Made by a program: the position numbers and the translations under genes. The notes under the pieces were generated by a model, which saw only the letters and a program-made list of their open reading frames with translations, was not told the DNA's origin and did no database searches. Below are positions 1-10,072 of a DNA stretch of 33,381 bases, piece after piece (within the stretch, counting starts at the first letter, position 1; each line of letters begins with the position of its first letter). Source of the DNA: Desulfurivibrionaceae bacterium (GTDB taxonomy: Bacteria; Desulfobacterota; Desulfobulbia; Desulfobulbales; UBA5123); contig JAQYVW010000033.1 of the NCBI GenBank assembly GCA_030145325.1, positions 1 to 33,381 on the forward strand, read 5' to 3'.

Positions 1-795
1 AGCACCGCTCATGATAAAGAGGATATTGCGGGTATTAACCACCTTCCGTTGCCGCTTGCCGGTGGAGCGAAAATGCTCAATGGCCTCCAGTTGCGACACC
101 GGATCATGGGGTTGCTTCAACTCCACCTCGGTCTCCTCCATGGGTTTCAGAAAAGCCCGCTGAACACCGGTGCGAGAGACATCCGGCCCCAAACGCGAAT
201 GGCTGGTGGCAATCTTATCAATCTCATCCACATAGATGATCCCATGCTGGGCGCGCTCGATATCGCCATCGGCCTCTCGGAGCAGATCGCGAACCAGATC
301 CTCCACATCACCACCCACATAACCGGTTTCACTGAATTTAGTGGCATCACCCTTGATAAAGGGCACCCCCAAGCGCTGGGCGATCAATTTAACCAGGAAG
401 GTTTTCCCCACCCCAGTGGGCCCCATCAGCAGGACGTTATTCTTGATTCTACCCACATGGTGCTGGCGCTTCTCGGGATGCTCTTCGGCAAAACGAATCC
501 GGTTGAAATGGGTGCAGACCTTGGTGGCCAACACCGCCTTGGCCTCGTCCTGCCGCACCACGTACTCATCGAGATAAGCCACCAGCTCTTCCGGGGTCAA
601 ACTGAAATTAAACGGTTTCTTCTTTTCAGGCTTTTGGGCAACCGGCGGCTTTTCCTCTTGAAAAGAAACATTGGGCAGGATCCCGGAGGAAACGATCTTG
701 ACCCGCTCCCCATACTTTTTAGACAGGTACTCGGAGAGCTCTTTCTCAAGTTCTTTCTGATCCGGCAGATTGCTATGGGGGGGATCTTCCATCAT
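1..795 (-). CDS. ClpX-like AAA+ ATPase, partial (C-terminus beyond window)
   Basis: 265 codons are visible and the reading frame runs off the left edge. The protein has a AAA-2/ClpX-type ATPase core: a DEYVVRQDEAK segment, Walker A GPTGVGKT at residues 125-132, a GYVGGDVEDLV segment like the ClpX TEAGYVGEDVE motif, and Walker B IIYVDEIDK with the catalytic DE at 190-191. The first ~65 residues are charged and K/P/E-rich, and lack the four-Cys zinc-binding domain that starts canonical ClpX. It is therefore probably a ClpX paralogue rather than the housekeeping unfoldase, and I leave the symbol blank. Two in-frame ATGs open the gene (795 and 792) without a strong Shine-Dalgarno. It begins 49 bp after ntrX and is probably co-transcribed with it. 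Substrate and any partner protease cannot be read here. Confidence 0.85.
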   Translation of the reverse strand, partial: MMEDPPHSNLPDQKELEKELSEYLSKKYGERVKIVSSGILPNVSFQEEKPPVAQKPEKKKPFNFSLTPEELVAYLDEYVVRQDEAKAVLATKVCTHFNRIRFAEEHPEKRQHHVGRIKNNVLLMGPTGVGKTFLVKLIAQRLGVPFIKGDATKFSETGYVGGDVEDLVRDLLREADGDIERAQHGIIYVDEIDKIATSHSRLGPDVSRTGVQRAFLKPMEETEVELKQPHDPVSQLEAIEHFRSTGKRQRKVVNTRNILFIMSGA

Positions 796-844
796 CAATA
801 ACCCAGGTTAGAATTACATTTACAAAAAATTAGTCCAACAATAC

Positions 845-2227
845 TCACGAATCTTCATCGTCGGTAAAAGATTTAAGCTTTTTATGCAAATGGCTGCGTT
901 CAAGGCCCACCTGCTCAGCGGTCTGGGTAATATTGCCCTGGTTTTCGTGCAGGCGACGTTGCAGGAACTCCCGTTCAAAGATCCGTTTCGCCTCCTTGAA
1001 GTTACCGCCTCCAAACAACTCTTCAAATCCGGCAGCAATGTCGGTGCTGGAACTACTTGCAATTGGCCCGGGCTGCAACAGTGACTGGACCATGGCGGCA
1101 GAGATCTCCGCCCCAGGGGTCATAATCGCCGCCCGTTCCATGAAATTACGTAACTCACGAACATTGCCAGGCCAGGAATGGCGGGATAGAGCCGTCATCG
1201 CCTCGTCACTCAAACTCTTTGCCCCCAACCCTTTGCGAGAAATTTGCACAAGAAAATCCGCCACCAGCAACGGAATATCAGCCAACCGCTCCCGCAACGA
1301 CGGCACAAAGATCGGCACCACGTTCAAACGATAAAAGAGATCGGCCCGGAAATTTCCCTCCTCAATCTCTTTCTCAAGATCCTTATTGGTGGCTGCAAGC
1401 ACCCGCACATTGACCGAATAGGTTTTGGAACCACCCACCCGCTCAAATTTCTGCTCCTGCAAGATGCGCAGGATCTTGGCCTGGGTCTTCATGCTCATGT
1501 CGCCGATCTCGTCAAGAAAAAGCATCCCGCCATCGGCCAGATCAAACTTGCCGCGCTTACCGGCGGTGGCCCCGGTAAAGGCACCCTTTTCGTGACCGAA
1601 TAATTCGGACTCGATCAATTCTTCCGGAATGGCCGCACAGTTCAACTCGATCATCGGGCGGCCACTGCATTTCGAGTGTTGATGAATACTTTGCGCCACC
1701 AATTCTTTACCGGTGCCATGCTCACCCCTGATCAACACCCAGGCATCGGTGGGCGCCACCAAATCAATTTGCTGTTGAAGATTTTTGATCGCCGCCGATT
1801 CGCCGGTGAGAGATGGCTTGCGCTCCGTTTGCTGACGCAGGATCAGATTCTCCTTCTCCAGCAGCGACAAGCGCAGGGCATTGTTGATGGAAAGAACAAT
1901 CTTGTCGTAGGAGGGTGGTTTTTCAATGAAATCAAAGGCACCCAAATGGGTGGCCTGCACCGCTGTTTCGATATTGCCGTGACCAGAAATCATAATCACC
2001 GGCAAATGACTGTGCGCTTCTTTGAGCCGCTTCAATGTCTCCATGCCATCAATGCCCGGCATCCAGATATCCAGCAAGACAAGATCAACCTGTTCAGTCT
2101 CAAGCAGGGTCAGCCCCAGCTCACCGCTTTCGGCGCAAACCACCTCAAAGCCCTCATCGGACAGAATGCCGGTAAGGGACTCGCGGATGCTGGCCTCATC
2201 ATCAATGACAAGAATTCGGTTAGGCAT
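845..2227 (-). CDS. ntrX: NtrX-type sigma54-dependent response regulator
   Basis: 460 aa. An N-terminal receiver domain (phospho-acceptor Asp53 in LVLLDIWMPG, conserved Lys103) is followed by a sigma54-interaction AAA+ domain with Walker A GEHGTGKE at 168-175 and the GAFTGA loop at 215-220, then a Fis-type helix-turn-helix in the last ~45 residues. This is the NtrC-family layout, and pairing with NtrY just upstream identifies it as NtrX. It should activate RNA polymerase-sigma54 when phosphorylated, classically in nitrogen or redox/respiratory control. I chose the ATG at 2227 because AGGTGA lies six bases upstream; an upstream in-frame GTG at 2236 overlaps that Shine-Dalgarno and is less likely. 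A 134-bp gap separates it from ntrY. Confidence 0.93.
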   Translation of the reverse strand: MPNRILVIDDEASIRESLTGILSDEGFEVVCAESGELGLTLLETEQVDLVLLDIWMPGIDGMETLKRLKEAHSHLPVIMISGHGNIETAVQATHLGAFDFIEKPPSYDKIVLSINNALRLSLLEKENLILRQQTERKPSLTGESAAIKNLQQQIDLVAPTDAWVLIRGEHGTGKELVAQSIHQHSKCSGRPMIELNCAAIPEELIESELFGHEKGAFTGATAGKRGKFDLADGGMLFLDEIGDMSMKTQAKILRILQEQKFERVGGSKTYSVNVRVLAATNKDLEKEIEEGNFRADLFYRLNVVPIFVPSLRERLADIPLLVADFLVQISRKGLGAKSLSDEAMTALSRHSWPGNVRELRNFMERAAIMTPGAEISAAMVQSLLQPGPIASSSSTDIAAGFEELFGGGNFKEAKRIFEREFLQRRLHENQGNITQTAEQVGLERSHLHKKLKSFTDDEDS

Positions 2228-2361
2228 TGATTTCACCTAAAGAGATTAAAAAAGCACTAGGACTCCACCACCCAGCCCCAAAAACGCTAAGCAATTTCAT
2301 CCCCAATCATTACAGGATATATCCTACCCCCACCCCTGGCAACATCTAACTTATGCCATAA
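2228..2361 (-). other. ntrY-ntrX intercistronic spacer with 12-bp palindrome
   Basis: This non-coding spacer holds a perfect 12-bp palindrome, AGGATATATCCT at 2314-2325, and a T-rich run directly before the ntrX ribosome-binding site. I see no convincing promoter or terminator. The palindrome could be an autoregulatory site, but that is inference from symmetry alone. Confidence 0.35.
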
Positions 2362-4641
2362 CTATTCAGAACTTTTTAACGGCAACTCGATGATGAAGCG
2401 GCTGCCGCAGGGTTCATTATCCTTTACCCGCAAGTAACCGCCATGATCGGCCACCACCGTGGTGGCAATGGCAAGGCCTAGACCGGTACCTGATTTCTTG
2501 GTGGAAAAATATGGTTCAAAAAGACGCAACTTATCCTCTTCAACAATCCCCGGACCATTATCCTGTACCTCGACAAAAACCCGCTGCCCATCGCCATCAA
2601 AAGAAAGGAGAATCTCTATTTCCCCCCCACCAGCGGAGGGAAGTACCGCCACCGCATTATCGATGAGATTAACCAATACCCGTTTCAGCTGTTTACGATC
2701 AAAGGAGAAATCAGGAACGGCCGGATCATCGCTGAAACGGAAATCGATATGCTTGTGTGCTTCTCGGTAGAGGGCCAGCACCTCCAGGATCATCTCCGAC
2801 AGCTTATTGACGCTCTTCTGTACGCTTGGCATGCGGGCAAAACTGGAAAATTCGCTGACCAACCGCTTCAGTTCATCCACTTGGTTAATAATGGTCTTGG
2901 TGCAGAGATCAAAAACCTCCCGCTCACCTTCGATGCGGTGCAAATATCTCTTCCGCAACCGCTGGGCGGATAGCTGAATGGGGGTGAGAGGATTTTTAAC
3001 CTCGTGGGCAATACGCCGCGCCACCTCGCGCCAAGCCGCCATCCGTTGCGCCTTTTCAAGCTCGGTAAGATTATCAAAGACCAGCACCACGCCAAGGGGA
3101 TGCCCCTCTTCATCCTCAAGCTTGGTAAAATTGACCCGCAGGAAAATGGTTTCATCACGAACCGTCAACCGCAGCGGCCGCTGCATGGACAACTTGCCGG
3201 AGGCCACCAGTTCATCAAGAAAAGCATCAAGAATGACCAGATGTTCAGGCCGAAGAATATCGTGATAATCTCTGCCGAGAACCTGATCATGCTTAACCCC
3301 AAGCAATTCTTCGGCAAAGCGGTTGATGGTGCTCACCAACCCCTTTTCATCCACGGAAATAACCCCGGCGGCAACATTGCGCAGGATAATCTCGGTGTAG
3401 CGCCGCCTCTTGTCAAGCTCCTGATTACCAGCCTGCAGGGCCTGATTTCCCTCCTCAATCTGATGCTTATGGGCAAGCAGATCACGGGTCATTCGGTTAA
3501 AGGAATCAACCAGGGTACCCATCTCATCGCCGGAGCTTTTTTCAAGAACAAAATCCAACTCCCCTTCGGCAACCCTCCTGGTGGCATCAGCCAGTTTACC
3601 GATGGGGACAGTGAGGCCGCGAGCAACGTAGAAGCCAAACCAAATCGCCGCAAAAACAATCAATAAGGTGACGATCAAAAGCATCACCAGCAGGCTGGTC
3701 TTGATGGGTGTTTTCAGCAACATCAACTGCCGATACCCCTCCAGTCCTTGGGAAATAACATTCATCCGCTCAAGACGAGCTCTGGGGATCAACAAGGAGG
3801 TGACCAACACACATTGGCGACTCTGCCCGTTCGGGGTCAACAAGTGCATCTTGGTTACTCCCCGCACCAACTCGCCGACAGCCACCTCCTGAATGACCAC
3901 TGCCCCCCCCTCCTCTTTTCCAGCTAACACCGCCCGAAAAAGATCCACCGGCACATCCGGCACCGCGTCAATGCTAATCCCTGTCGCAAAGGCATCGGCC
4001 AACGACATCCGCTGTTCGGAAACCACTTGTAAAGCGGCCAAATTGTAACTTTCCAGCAAATCACTTAAACGAGCCGCCAACCCCTGGCCGCTGCCATAGC
4101 GCAGACCACCCTGCTCAAGACGTCGGGCCAGATTCCCCCCCTGGGTGGTAACTTGGCGGCGAGCATTCTGGTACACCTCCTTACCGATACTAAGGGAGGC
4201 AACCAACGACTGCTCGACGTTGATATTGAACCAGTAATCCATACTGGTAGAAACAAACTGCAGAGAGATAAAAAATAGCAACGCGGTGGGGATCAAGGAA
4301 AGAGAAACAAAGGAAATAACTAACTTGATACGCAAGCCAGTACCGAGGAATTGCCGCCGCCGCTCAAAGATCAATTGCGCCAGGTTCCTGAGCACCAGAA
4401 AAACCATCAGCAGGAGGAGGAGGATATTGACATTGATCAGGACAAAAACCAGCACATTGCCACTAATGGGAAAGGAGATGGCCCCGACCTGAAAAACCTT
4501 GGTTTCAAGATAGGTAAAAAACGGAATCAACACACAGCAGAGGAGGATAACAAAACGGATACGCCGCCGCTTGCGGGCCCGAGCCTCAAAAAGCGCCGTC
4601 TCGGCTGCATCGTTGTCAAATGTTGATAAAGAATCCGCCAT
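2362..4641 (-). CDS. ntrY: NtrY-type transmembrane sensor histidine kinase
   Basis: 759 aa. The order of domains is: three hydrophobic helices in the first ~130 residues, an extracytoplasmic region, a further helix (LLVMLLIVTLLIVFAAIWF), a HAMP linker, a PAS domain, a HisKA domain with phospho-His546 in AHEVKNPLTP, and a HATPase_c domain with DNGPG and GTGLGLAI boxes. This matches NtrY, the membrane kinase that phosphorylates NtrX. The ATG at 4641 is preceded by GGGGATTGGG; an upstream TTG at 4665 would add eight residues but has no better ribosome site. It lies 70 bp after the DUF4390 gene, an arrangement also known from other proteobacteria. The stimulus cannot be inferred from the sequence. 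Confidence 0.94.
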   Translation of the reverse strand: MADSLSTFDNDAAETALFEARARKRRRIRFVILLCCVLIPFFTYLETKVFQVGAISFPISGNVLVFVLINVNILLLLLMVFLVLRNLAQLIFERRRQFLGTGLRIKLVISFVSLSLIPTALLFFISLQFVSTSMDYWFNINVEQSLVASLSIGKEVYQNARRQVTTQGGNLARRLEQGGLRYGSGQGLAARLSDLLESYNLAALQVVSEQRMSLADAFATGISIDAVPDVPVDLFRAVLAGKEEGGAVVIQEVAVGELVRGVTKMHLLTPNGQSRQCVLVTSLLIPRARLERMNVISQGLEGYRQLMLLKTPIKTSLLVMLLIVTLLIVFAAIWFGFYVARGLTVPIGKLADATRRVAEGELDFVLEKSSGDEMGTLVDSFNRMTRDLLAHKHQIEEGNQALQAGNQELDKRRRYTEIILRNVAAGVISVDEKGLVSTINRFAEELLGVKHDQVLGRDYHDILRPEHLVILDAFLDELVASGKLSMQRPLRLTVRDETIFLRVNFTKLEDEEGHPLGVVLVFDNLTELEKAQRMAAWREVARRIAHEVKNPLTPIQLSAQRLRKRYLHRIEGEREVFDLCTKTIINQVDELKRLVSEFSSFARMPSVQKSVNKLSEMILEVLALYREAHKHIDFRFSDDPAVPDFSFDRKQLKRVLVNLIDNAVAVLPSAGGGEIEILLSFDGDGQRVFVEVQDNGPGIVEEDKLRLFEPYFSTKKSGTGLGLAIATTVVADHGGYLRVKDNEPCGSRFIIELPLKSSE

Positions 4642-4711
4642 CCCAATCCCCAAATTCACCGCCAAGGCGAGAAAGCTGTAAATCCCTTATCGCAGCGGCG
4701 TAAAATGACCA

Positions 4712-5293
4712 TCAGTACCGAAACTGCACGGTACGCCAATCCGTTTCAAAATCCCATAAATGCCAAAAAGGGACAATATAATGAAAATTCAAGGGCAGGG
4801 TCTTCTTGGCCAGCCGCGCCTTAATGGCTAAGGTATACTCCCCGTCAGGAGTCAAGCTGTCTAATGATACCACCTTAAAACCATTCACCTCGGCCATCAA
4901 CCGCTTCGCTTCCTTAAAAGACGAAATATTAACGCTTTTGCCGTTATCACCTCGTAAGGTGAGCCGATATTCCTCTTTCAGGCTGTCATAGCTCAAGGTG
5001 TGATCAAAGGAAAGGGACACCACCTCCCGATCCGGCAAATAAGCGCGATCCTGATCCAGGTTAACAAAAAAGGTAAAGGTTACCGGAATGCCGTTACGAA
5101 CCCCCTCCTCCATCTCGGCGGTAAAACTGTTCTCCACGGAACAATACAACAAGAGGTCGGTGGTTGAATTGGTAACCACTATCTCCGTAATAGCTGCATC
5201 CTGGGCATAAAGAACCTGGGCCGGGAGCAGCAACGCGGCCATCAAGACCAATGCCCCGCACCACAGCAAGCCCGCCAAGAACCACGATTTCAT
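4712..5293 (-). CDS. DUF4390 family secreted protein
   Basis: 193 aa. The N-terminus is a Sec signal peptide: MKSW, a hydrophobic stretch to about residue 27, then LYA|QDA as a plausible cleavage site near residue 30. The mature part is beta-rich with a C-terminal FHYIVPFWHLWDFETDW segment, which I recognise as DUF4390. This family is commonly encoded immediately before ntrY-ntrX, so a periplasmic role feeding NtrY is plausible but unproven. I chose the ATG at 5293 because it opens a clean signal peptide and leaves 34 bp after the upstream kinase; the frame extends upstream into the kinase gene, but that extension looks like read-through of its coding sequence. Confidence 0.85.
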   Translation of the reverse strand: MKSWFLAGLLWCGALVLMAALLLPAQVLYAQDAAITEIVVTNSTTDLLLYCSVENSFTAEMEEGVRNGIPVTFTFFVNLDQDRAYLPDREVVSLSFDHTLSYDSLKEEYRLTLRGDNGKSVNISSFKEAKRLMAEVNGFKVVSLDSLTPDGEYTLAIKARLAKKTLPLNFHYIVPFWHLWDFETDWRTVQFRY

Positions 5294-5327
5294 CGCCGTT
5301 ACCACCAATGGCTTTGAAGTTACAAGA

Positions 5328-8279
5328 TTACTCACCGGCTCTCCCATTCCCCTGCATGGTTTCGCAAACCATCCGCACCAGAGTGACAATATTGAATGGT
5401 TTCTGCAAGAAAGCAAAGCCACGTTCCTCGATGATCGCCCACTGAGACTTTTGATCCGTGTAACCGCTGGACAAAATCACCGGCATTTCAGGCCGTTTCT
5501 CCCTGATCAGATCAGCTAATTGGATCCCGTTGTGCTCACCGGGCATCACCACATCACTGAACAGCAAGTCAAAGGCACCGTTTTCCTGCTGGAAAATATC
5601 AAGGGCTTGAACTGCGTCCACGGCCTGCAAAACCTTAAACCCTTTCCGTTCAAGGGTATCAGCGATCAACCGCCGCAAGGTTTCATCATCCTCAACCACC
5701 AGCACCCGCTGTCCTTCCCCTTGCAAATGGAGCTCCGTGGATTCAATAACCTCATCAACAGACTCCCCAACACTGGCGGGCAGATATATCTTGAAAGAAG
5801 TCCCTTGCCCCTCCACACCGACAACATCAATCCAACCTTGATGCTGTTTGACAATCCCGTAAACCACAGCCAAACCCAGACCGGTGCCCTTGCCCGCCTC
5901 CTTGGTGGTAAAAAACGGCTCAAAGATATGTTGCAGGGTCTCTTCATCTATGCCGCCACCACTATCGGTTACCTCCAAACAGGCAAAACAACCGGGACGT
6001 GCATCAGACATTGTTGCCGCTGTTTTTTCATCAAACTCCACATTGCAGGAACGGATATAAAGCTTACCGCCGTTATCCATGGCATCACGACCATTAACGG
6101 CAAGATTCATGATCACCTGCTCAACATTGGCGGCATTACCCTCAACCAGCACTAAATCTGTGGACAAGTCAGTAATAATCTCAATATCCTCACCGATGAG
6201 GCGCTTGAGCATCTTCAACAGGTTCTCGACCACATCATTCAAACGCAAAATAGAGAGGGTCATGGGCTGGGTACGACTGAAGAGAAGAAGCTGCCGAACC
6301 AGATTACCGGCCCGCTCGGTGGTTTCCTTGATCTGTCCCAAGTACCGGTGCTCCTTCTGCTCCACCGAGGAACTGAGCATCGCAAGATCCGCCGACCCCT
6401 GAATAATGGTCAGCAGGTTGTTGAAATCATGGGCAATCCCGCCGGCCAGAACCCCCACCGCCTCCATTTTTTGAGACTGAAGTAACTGCTCCTGCAAAGC
6501 CTCATTCTGAGTAGCCATAAGTTTTAATTCAGTAATATCGGTAATACTTTCCAACAGGCAAGGCCGGTCGGCAAGGGTTAGGGGAATCACGGTCTTCAAC
6601 ACCGACAAGGGCGAGCCGTCCAACCTTTGCAGGGTGACATCGGCCTGCTCGAAACGATCATTCATGCCAATGCACCGCTGCTGCCCCTTATCCCCCTCAC
6701 AAAAAAAGGAATGACACTGCGATCCGTTAAGAACGGAGGGCGAATCAGCGCCGATCATCCCGGCAGCAGCTGGGTTTGCATAGGTAATGGTTTGTTTTTC
6801 ACGATCAACAATGAAAATGCCGATGGGCACCGAATCAAGGATCACCCGGAGCCGCGCTTCATTCTTGCGCATGGAATCCTGCGCATGTTTGCGCCGCACC
6901 ATCTCTAACTGCAGCTGTTCATTAGTTTCAGCCAATTCAACCAGCCGTTGCTGAACCATTTCTTCCAGATGTTCGCGATACTTGATCATTTCCTCTTCGG
7001 CCCGAGAGCGTTCTTCAACTTCCTCGCTCAACTGTTCATTGGTGGCAAAAAGTTCAGCGGTGCGCCTCTCCACTATTTCCTCAAGCCGGGCATTGCTTTC
7101 CCGTAATTCATCCTCGGCACGCTGCCGGGCAAGGCGCATATCAAAATATCGCTCCGCAAGGATATTAAGCTCATCAGCCATTTGCCGCATCTCCCGCAAA
7201 TAACTCCACCCAAAAGGCCTTGGTTTCGAACCAGTAAGAATTGCATCAAATCCCTCTACCAATTCCACCTTCCGCCGATCAATGAAAGAAGCCACTCGCC
7301 CGGCCAAAAAGATAACCCCCAGAACCAGGACAAGGAAAATAACCGCCATATGCTTTTGACGTTTTTCAAGCCAACGTTCAAGATCACCACGATCTACGTC
7401 ATGACCAACCCAAAGAGTAGCAGCCATATGCTCATTGAAAATGATCGGCTGCCAGGCAACCTTACGCCCACCCTCGCCACTCCAAACAACCGCTTGATTA
7501 GCAACAAGTAGAGATTTTAAACCTGGGAACTCTTCCGTCTCGGCAACACCAAAACCTTCAGAATCATCTCTATCTTTGCCTAAAACCGCTTCTTGAATAC
7601 GCCGGAGAGAATTACCCTCCCGATCAAGCCAAAGAGATTCGGCATAATCACGTAAAAAATCGGTCATATTAACTCGAAAGCAAAGCACCCCGATAATTTT
7701 CCCTTTTGCTGCAACCACCGGGGTAACAAGTGAAATACCGTAGGCCTGAGATATATTATGACCAGCAGGACGAGGATTCAGATCAATATCACTGACCTTA
7801 ACTGACCCAAACGGCACCTTGAGCCCAGTCATGCAAAACTCAGACGCAACATGTTGATGGTTGATTCCGTTGCCAACCTGCCTAAGCGAACCGCTACCGT
7901 TACGAGTCAGATGCAGATGCTCCTTACCATGAATATCAATCAAGCGAACATTCAAAATCTCACGATGAGAACCGAACCATTTCTCAATAAGGCCAGAAAG
8001 ACGTTTAACCGCTTTTTCCCTATCAATGCCAAGGGATTCCTGGTGACCAATAATATCCTTTGCCCCCGGCAGACTGGCCAACGAGGAAACTCGCTCTTTA
8101 AGACGCTCAACCCGAACATTCAAGCCATATTGTTCACTCTGTAACCTTGAGATACTCTCCTGCTGCGCAGCCAGATCCAAACGCGCCAGCACGCTGGGAA
8201 AGTTAATACTGATCAACAAGGCTAGGGGCGCAACTCCAAATCCGGACAAAATAAGGATAATTACAAGCCGTAAATTCAT
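5328..8279 (-). CDS. hybrid sensor histidine kinase with C-terminal receiver
   Basis: 983 aa. A transmembrane helix (residues ~3-25) is followed by an extracytoplasmic sensor region of ~280 residues, probably Cache-like, and a second helix (~311-332). The cytoplasmic part has a long coiled coil rich in E/R with repeated [15 protein letters not shown]-like heptads (~375-475), a PAS domain, a HisKA domain with phospho-His617 in [12 protein letters not shown], a HATPase_c domain with [11 protein letters not shown], and a receiver domain with Asp909 in [10 protein letters not shown]. The ATG at 8279 has GGAG eight bases upstream. The terminal receiver could act as a phosphate sink or hand on to an unlinked phosphotransfer protein. 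It ends 34 bp before the DUF4390-ntrY-ntrX genes, so cross-talk with NtrYX is possible. Confidence 0.9.
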   Translation of the reverse strand: MNLRLVIILILSGFGVAPLALLISINFPSVLARLDLAAQQESISRLQSEQYGLNVRVERLKERVSSLASLPGAKDIIGHQESLGIDREKAVKRLSGLIEKWFGSHREILNVRLIDIHGKEHLHLTRNGSGSLRQVGNGINHQHVASEFCMTGLKVPFGSVKVSDIDLNPRPAGHNISQAYGISLVTPVVAAKGKIIGVLCFRVNMTDFLRDYAESLWLDREGNSLRRIQEAVLGKDRDDSEGFGVAETEEFPGLKSLLVANQAVVWSGEGGRKVAWQPIIFNEHMAATLWVGHDVDRGDLERWLEKRQKHMAVIFLVLVLGVIFLAGRVASFIDRRKVELVEGFDAILTGSKPRPFGWSYLREMRQMADELNILAERYFDMRLARQRAEDELRESNARLEEIVERRTAELFATNEQLSEEVEERSRAEEEMIKYREHLEEMVQQRLVELAETNEQLQLEMVRRKHAQDSMRKNEARLRVILDSVPIGIFIVDREKQTITYANPAAAGMIGADSPSVLNGSQCHSFFCEGDKGQQRCIGMNDRFEQADVTLQRLDGSPLSVLKTVIPLTLADRPCLLESITDITELKLMATQNEALQEQLLQSQKMEAVGVLAGGIAHDFNNLLTIIQGSADLAMLSSSVEQKEHRYLGQIKETTERAGNLVRQLLLFSRTQPMTLSILRLNDVVENLLKMLKRLIGEDIEIITDLSTDLVLVEGNAANVEQVIMNLAVNGRDAMDNGGKLYIRSCNVEFDEKTAATMSDARPGCFACLEVTDSGGGIDEETLQHIFEPFFTTKEAGKGTGLGLAVVYGIVKQHQGWIDVVGVEGQGTSFKIYLPASVGESVDEVIESTELHLQGEGQRVLVVEDDETLRRLIADTLERKGFKVLQAVDAVQALDIFQQENGAFDLLFSDVVMPGEHNGIQLADLIREKRPEMPVILSSGYTDQKSQWAIIEERGFAFLQKPFNIVTLVRMVCETMQGNGRAGE

Positions 8280-8421
8280 ACAAAAATCTCCATAGGCCAA
8301 CACATCATCACTAGTTCAACAAATCCTGCCACCCAACAGCAGAACAGATGCCTAGACACCATACCTGGACGCAATCTCCACCTTTTTAAATCATGCCAGC
8401 AGCGCCAGCCACAAACACAAA

Positions 8422-10059
8422 TCACCTCAACACCGGCCATCGCTCCCGCACCAACCTTTGCGCCTCAGCGAGAAAAGAAACAAAAGTGGCCGCATCCCGC
8501 GCACAGATTAAAATTGCCCCGTACTCCACCGCCATTCGCGCGGCAAACTCCTCGCCCACCAGGTCACTCTTATTAAATAGACGCAGACAGGGAATACCAC
8601 TCAAATCAAGATCCCGCAGCAAATCGTCAACAACCTGCATCTGATCCACAAAACGGGGGTTAGCGAGATCAACCACATGCACCAGCACGTCCGCCTCGTG
8701 CAATTCCTCCAGGGTCGCCTTGAAGGCCTGCAACAGATCTGCCGGGAGGTTACGGATAAACCCCACCGTGTCGGTAATAATCACCTCCATTTCCTCAGGA
8801 AAACGGAGCCTACGGCTGGTGGGATCCAAGGTGGCAAAAAGCTTGTCCTCGGCGACAATCTCACTGTTGGTGAGGGTATTAAGAAGAGTCGATTTACCGG
8901 CGTTGGTATACCCCACCAGCGACAACACCGGCAGATCCCGCTTCCGCCGTCGAGCCCGCCGATTATAACGTTCACGGCTTACCTCTTTCAATCGTTTACC
9001 CAGTTTGGCCAAGCGATCATTGATCCGCCGCCGGTCCACCTCAAGCTTGGTCTCACCGGGGCCACGGCCACCGATACCACCAGTGAGTCTGGACAGAGCA
9101 TCATCACGCATCCCCAACCGGGGCAACATATACTTGAGCTGCGCCATCTCGATCTGCAACTTCCCTTCCCGGCTCAAAGCCCGGCGGGCGAAAATATCGA
9201 GGATCAACTGGGTTCGATCAATAACCCGCATTTCGGTGTGATCGGTGATGGAACGGATCTGCGAAGGGTTCAACTCCTGATCAAAGATGAGCAGGTTGGC
9301 ATTAAATCTCAGGGCGGTGAGCATCAATTCGCCCAGCTTGCCCTTGCCCAGGATCAGGCGAGGATTAATCCGGTTCCGCCTCTGGATAACGGTGTCCAGC
9401 ACCAGCACATCGTCGGAACGAGCCAGTTCAATCAATTCGTCCACTGATTCCTCAGCGTTTTTTTTTGCCATGGTGGTGACGCTGATCAGAATAGCCCGGT
9501 CTCGGCCCCGGTCAACCTCGCGTACCGGGCGCAAACGAACGAATTCGTCTTCAAGGGCGGTGATCAATTCCAGAAAGTTGGCAGGCTGTTGGGCAGGAAC
9601 CACCGGCGGCAGGAAGTGCCATTGCTCGTCGCCACCGGCAGGAAGAAGATGCACTGCATACAATTTTTCCGGCAAACCATCAGGCTGAGCCTTCAGTACC
9701 GCCATCAAATCAAGGCGGAGAAAGAGCAGATCCATCAGATCATCTTCACTGATGGGCTCCCCGGCCAAATGGGTATGCACGCAACGCAACCCCTTCAAAC
9801 GGCCACCGGCGGAACGAATCTGATTAAGGACGGGGATAACAATGGTCTTGTGGTCACCAACAATCACGCATTCAACATGACCGACGCGATTGATCAGCAA
9901 ACCAATCTGACGAGCGATGGCCACTGACGTTTCGGTAAGGGCACGAGCCAGTTCCGGGCTGATAATGAATTCCGGCGAGAATCGGCGCGAGGCAAGACGA
10001 TCAAGGCTTTTACGTTGCGCGGGCTTCAAACCTTGGATATTGCCGGTGACCTTGGAAAT
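8422..10059 (-). CDS. hflX: HflX ribosome-associated GTPase (apparent ATT start)
   Basis: 545 aa if translated from ATT at 10059. HflX is a GTPase that binds the large ribosomal subunit and rescues or splits stalled ribosomes. Seen here: the HflX N-terminal domain, the family signature GGIGGRGPGETKLE at 327-340, a basic helix, and the G domain with GYTNAGKS (383-390), DTVGFIRNLP and NKSD. AAGGAG lies exactly seven bases before the ATT and directly after the selB stop. From this ATT the protein reads (M)SKVTGNIQGLKPAQ, which fits the expected family N-terminus. The only conventional alternative is GTG at 10107, inside selB, which adds 16 residues (five consecutive Arg) and has a badly spaced ribosome site. 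Confidence 0.92.
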   Translation of the reverse strand: MSKVTGNIQGLKPAQRKSLDRLASRRFSPEFIISPELARALTETSVAIARQIGLLINRVGHVECVIVGDHKTIVIPVLNQIRSAGGRLKGLRCVHTHLAGEPISEDDLMDLLFLRLDLMAVLKAQPDGLPEKLYAVHLLPAGGDEQWHFLPPVVPAQQPANFLELITALEDEFVRLRPVREVDRGRDRAILISVTTMAKKNAEESVDELIELARSDDVLVLDTVIQRRNRINPRLILGKGKLGELMLTALRFNANLLIFDQELNPSQIRSITDHTEMRVIDRTQLILDIFARRALSREGKLQIEMAQLKYMLPRLGMRDDALSRLTGGIGGRGPGETKLEVDRRRINDRLAKLGKRLKEVSRERYNRRARRRKRDLPVLSLVGYTNAGKSTLLNTLTNSEIVAEDKLFATLDPTSRRLRFPEEMEVIITDTVGFIRNLPADLLQAFKATLEELHEADVLVHVVDLANPRFVDQMQVVDDLLRDLDLSGIPCLRLFNKSDLVGEEFAARMAVEYGAILICARDAATFVSFLAEAQRLVRERWPVLR

Positions 10060-10072
10060 GACGTTTCTCCTT

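Noticed and set aside
49-801. Plus-strand open frame at the left edge
   Set aside because: Opposite the ClpX-like ATPase, whose Walker A and B motifs are intact on the minus strand.
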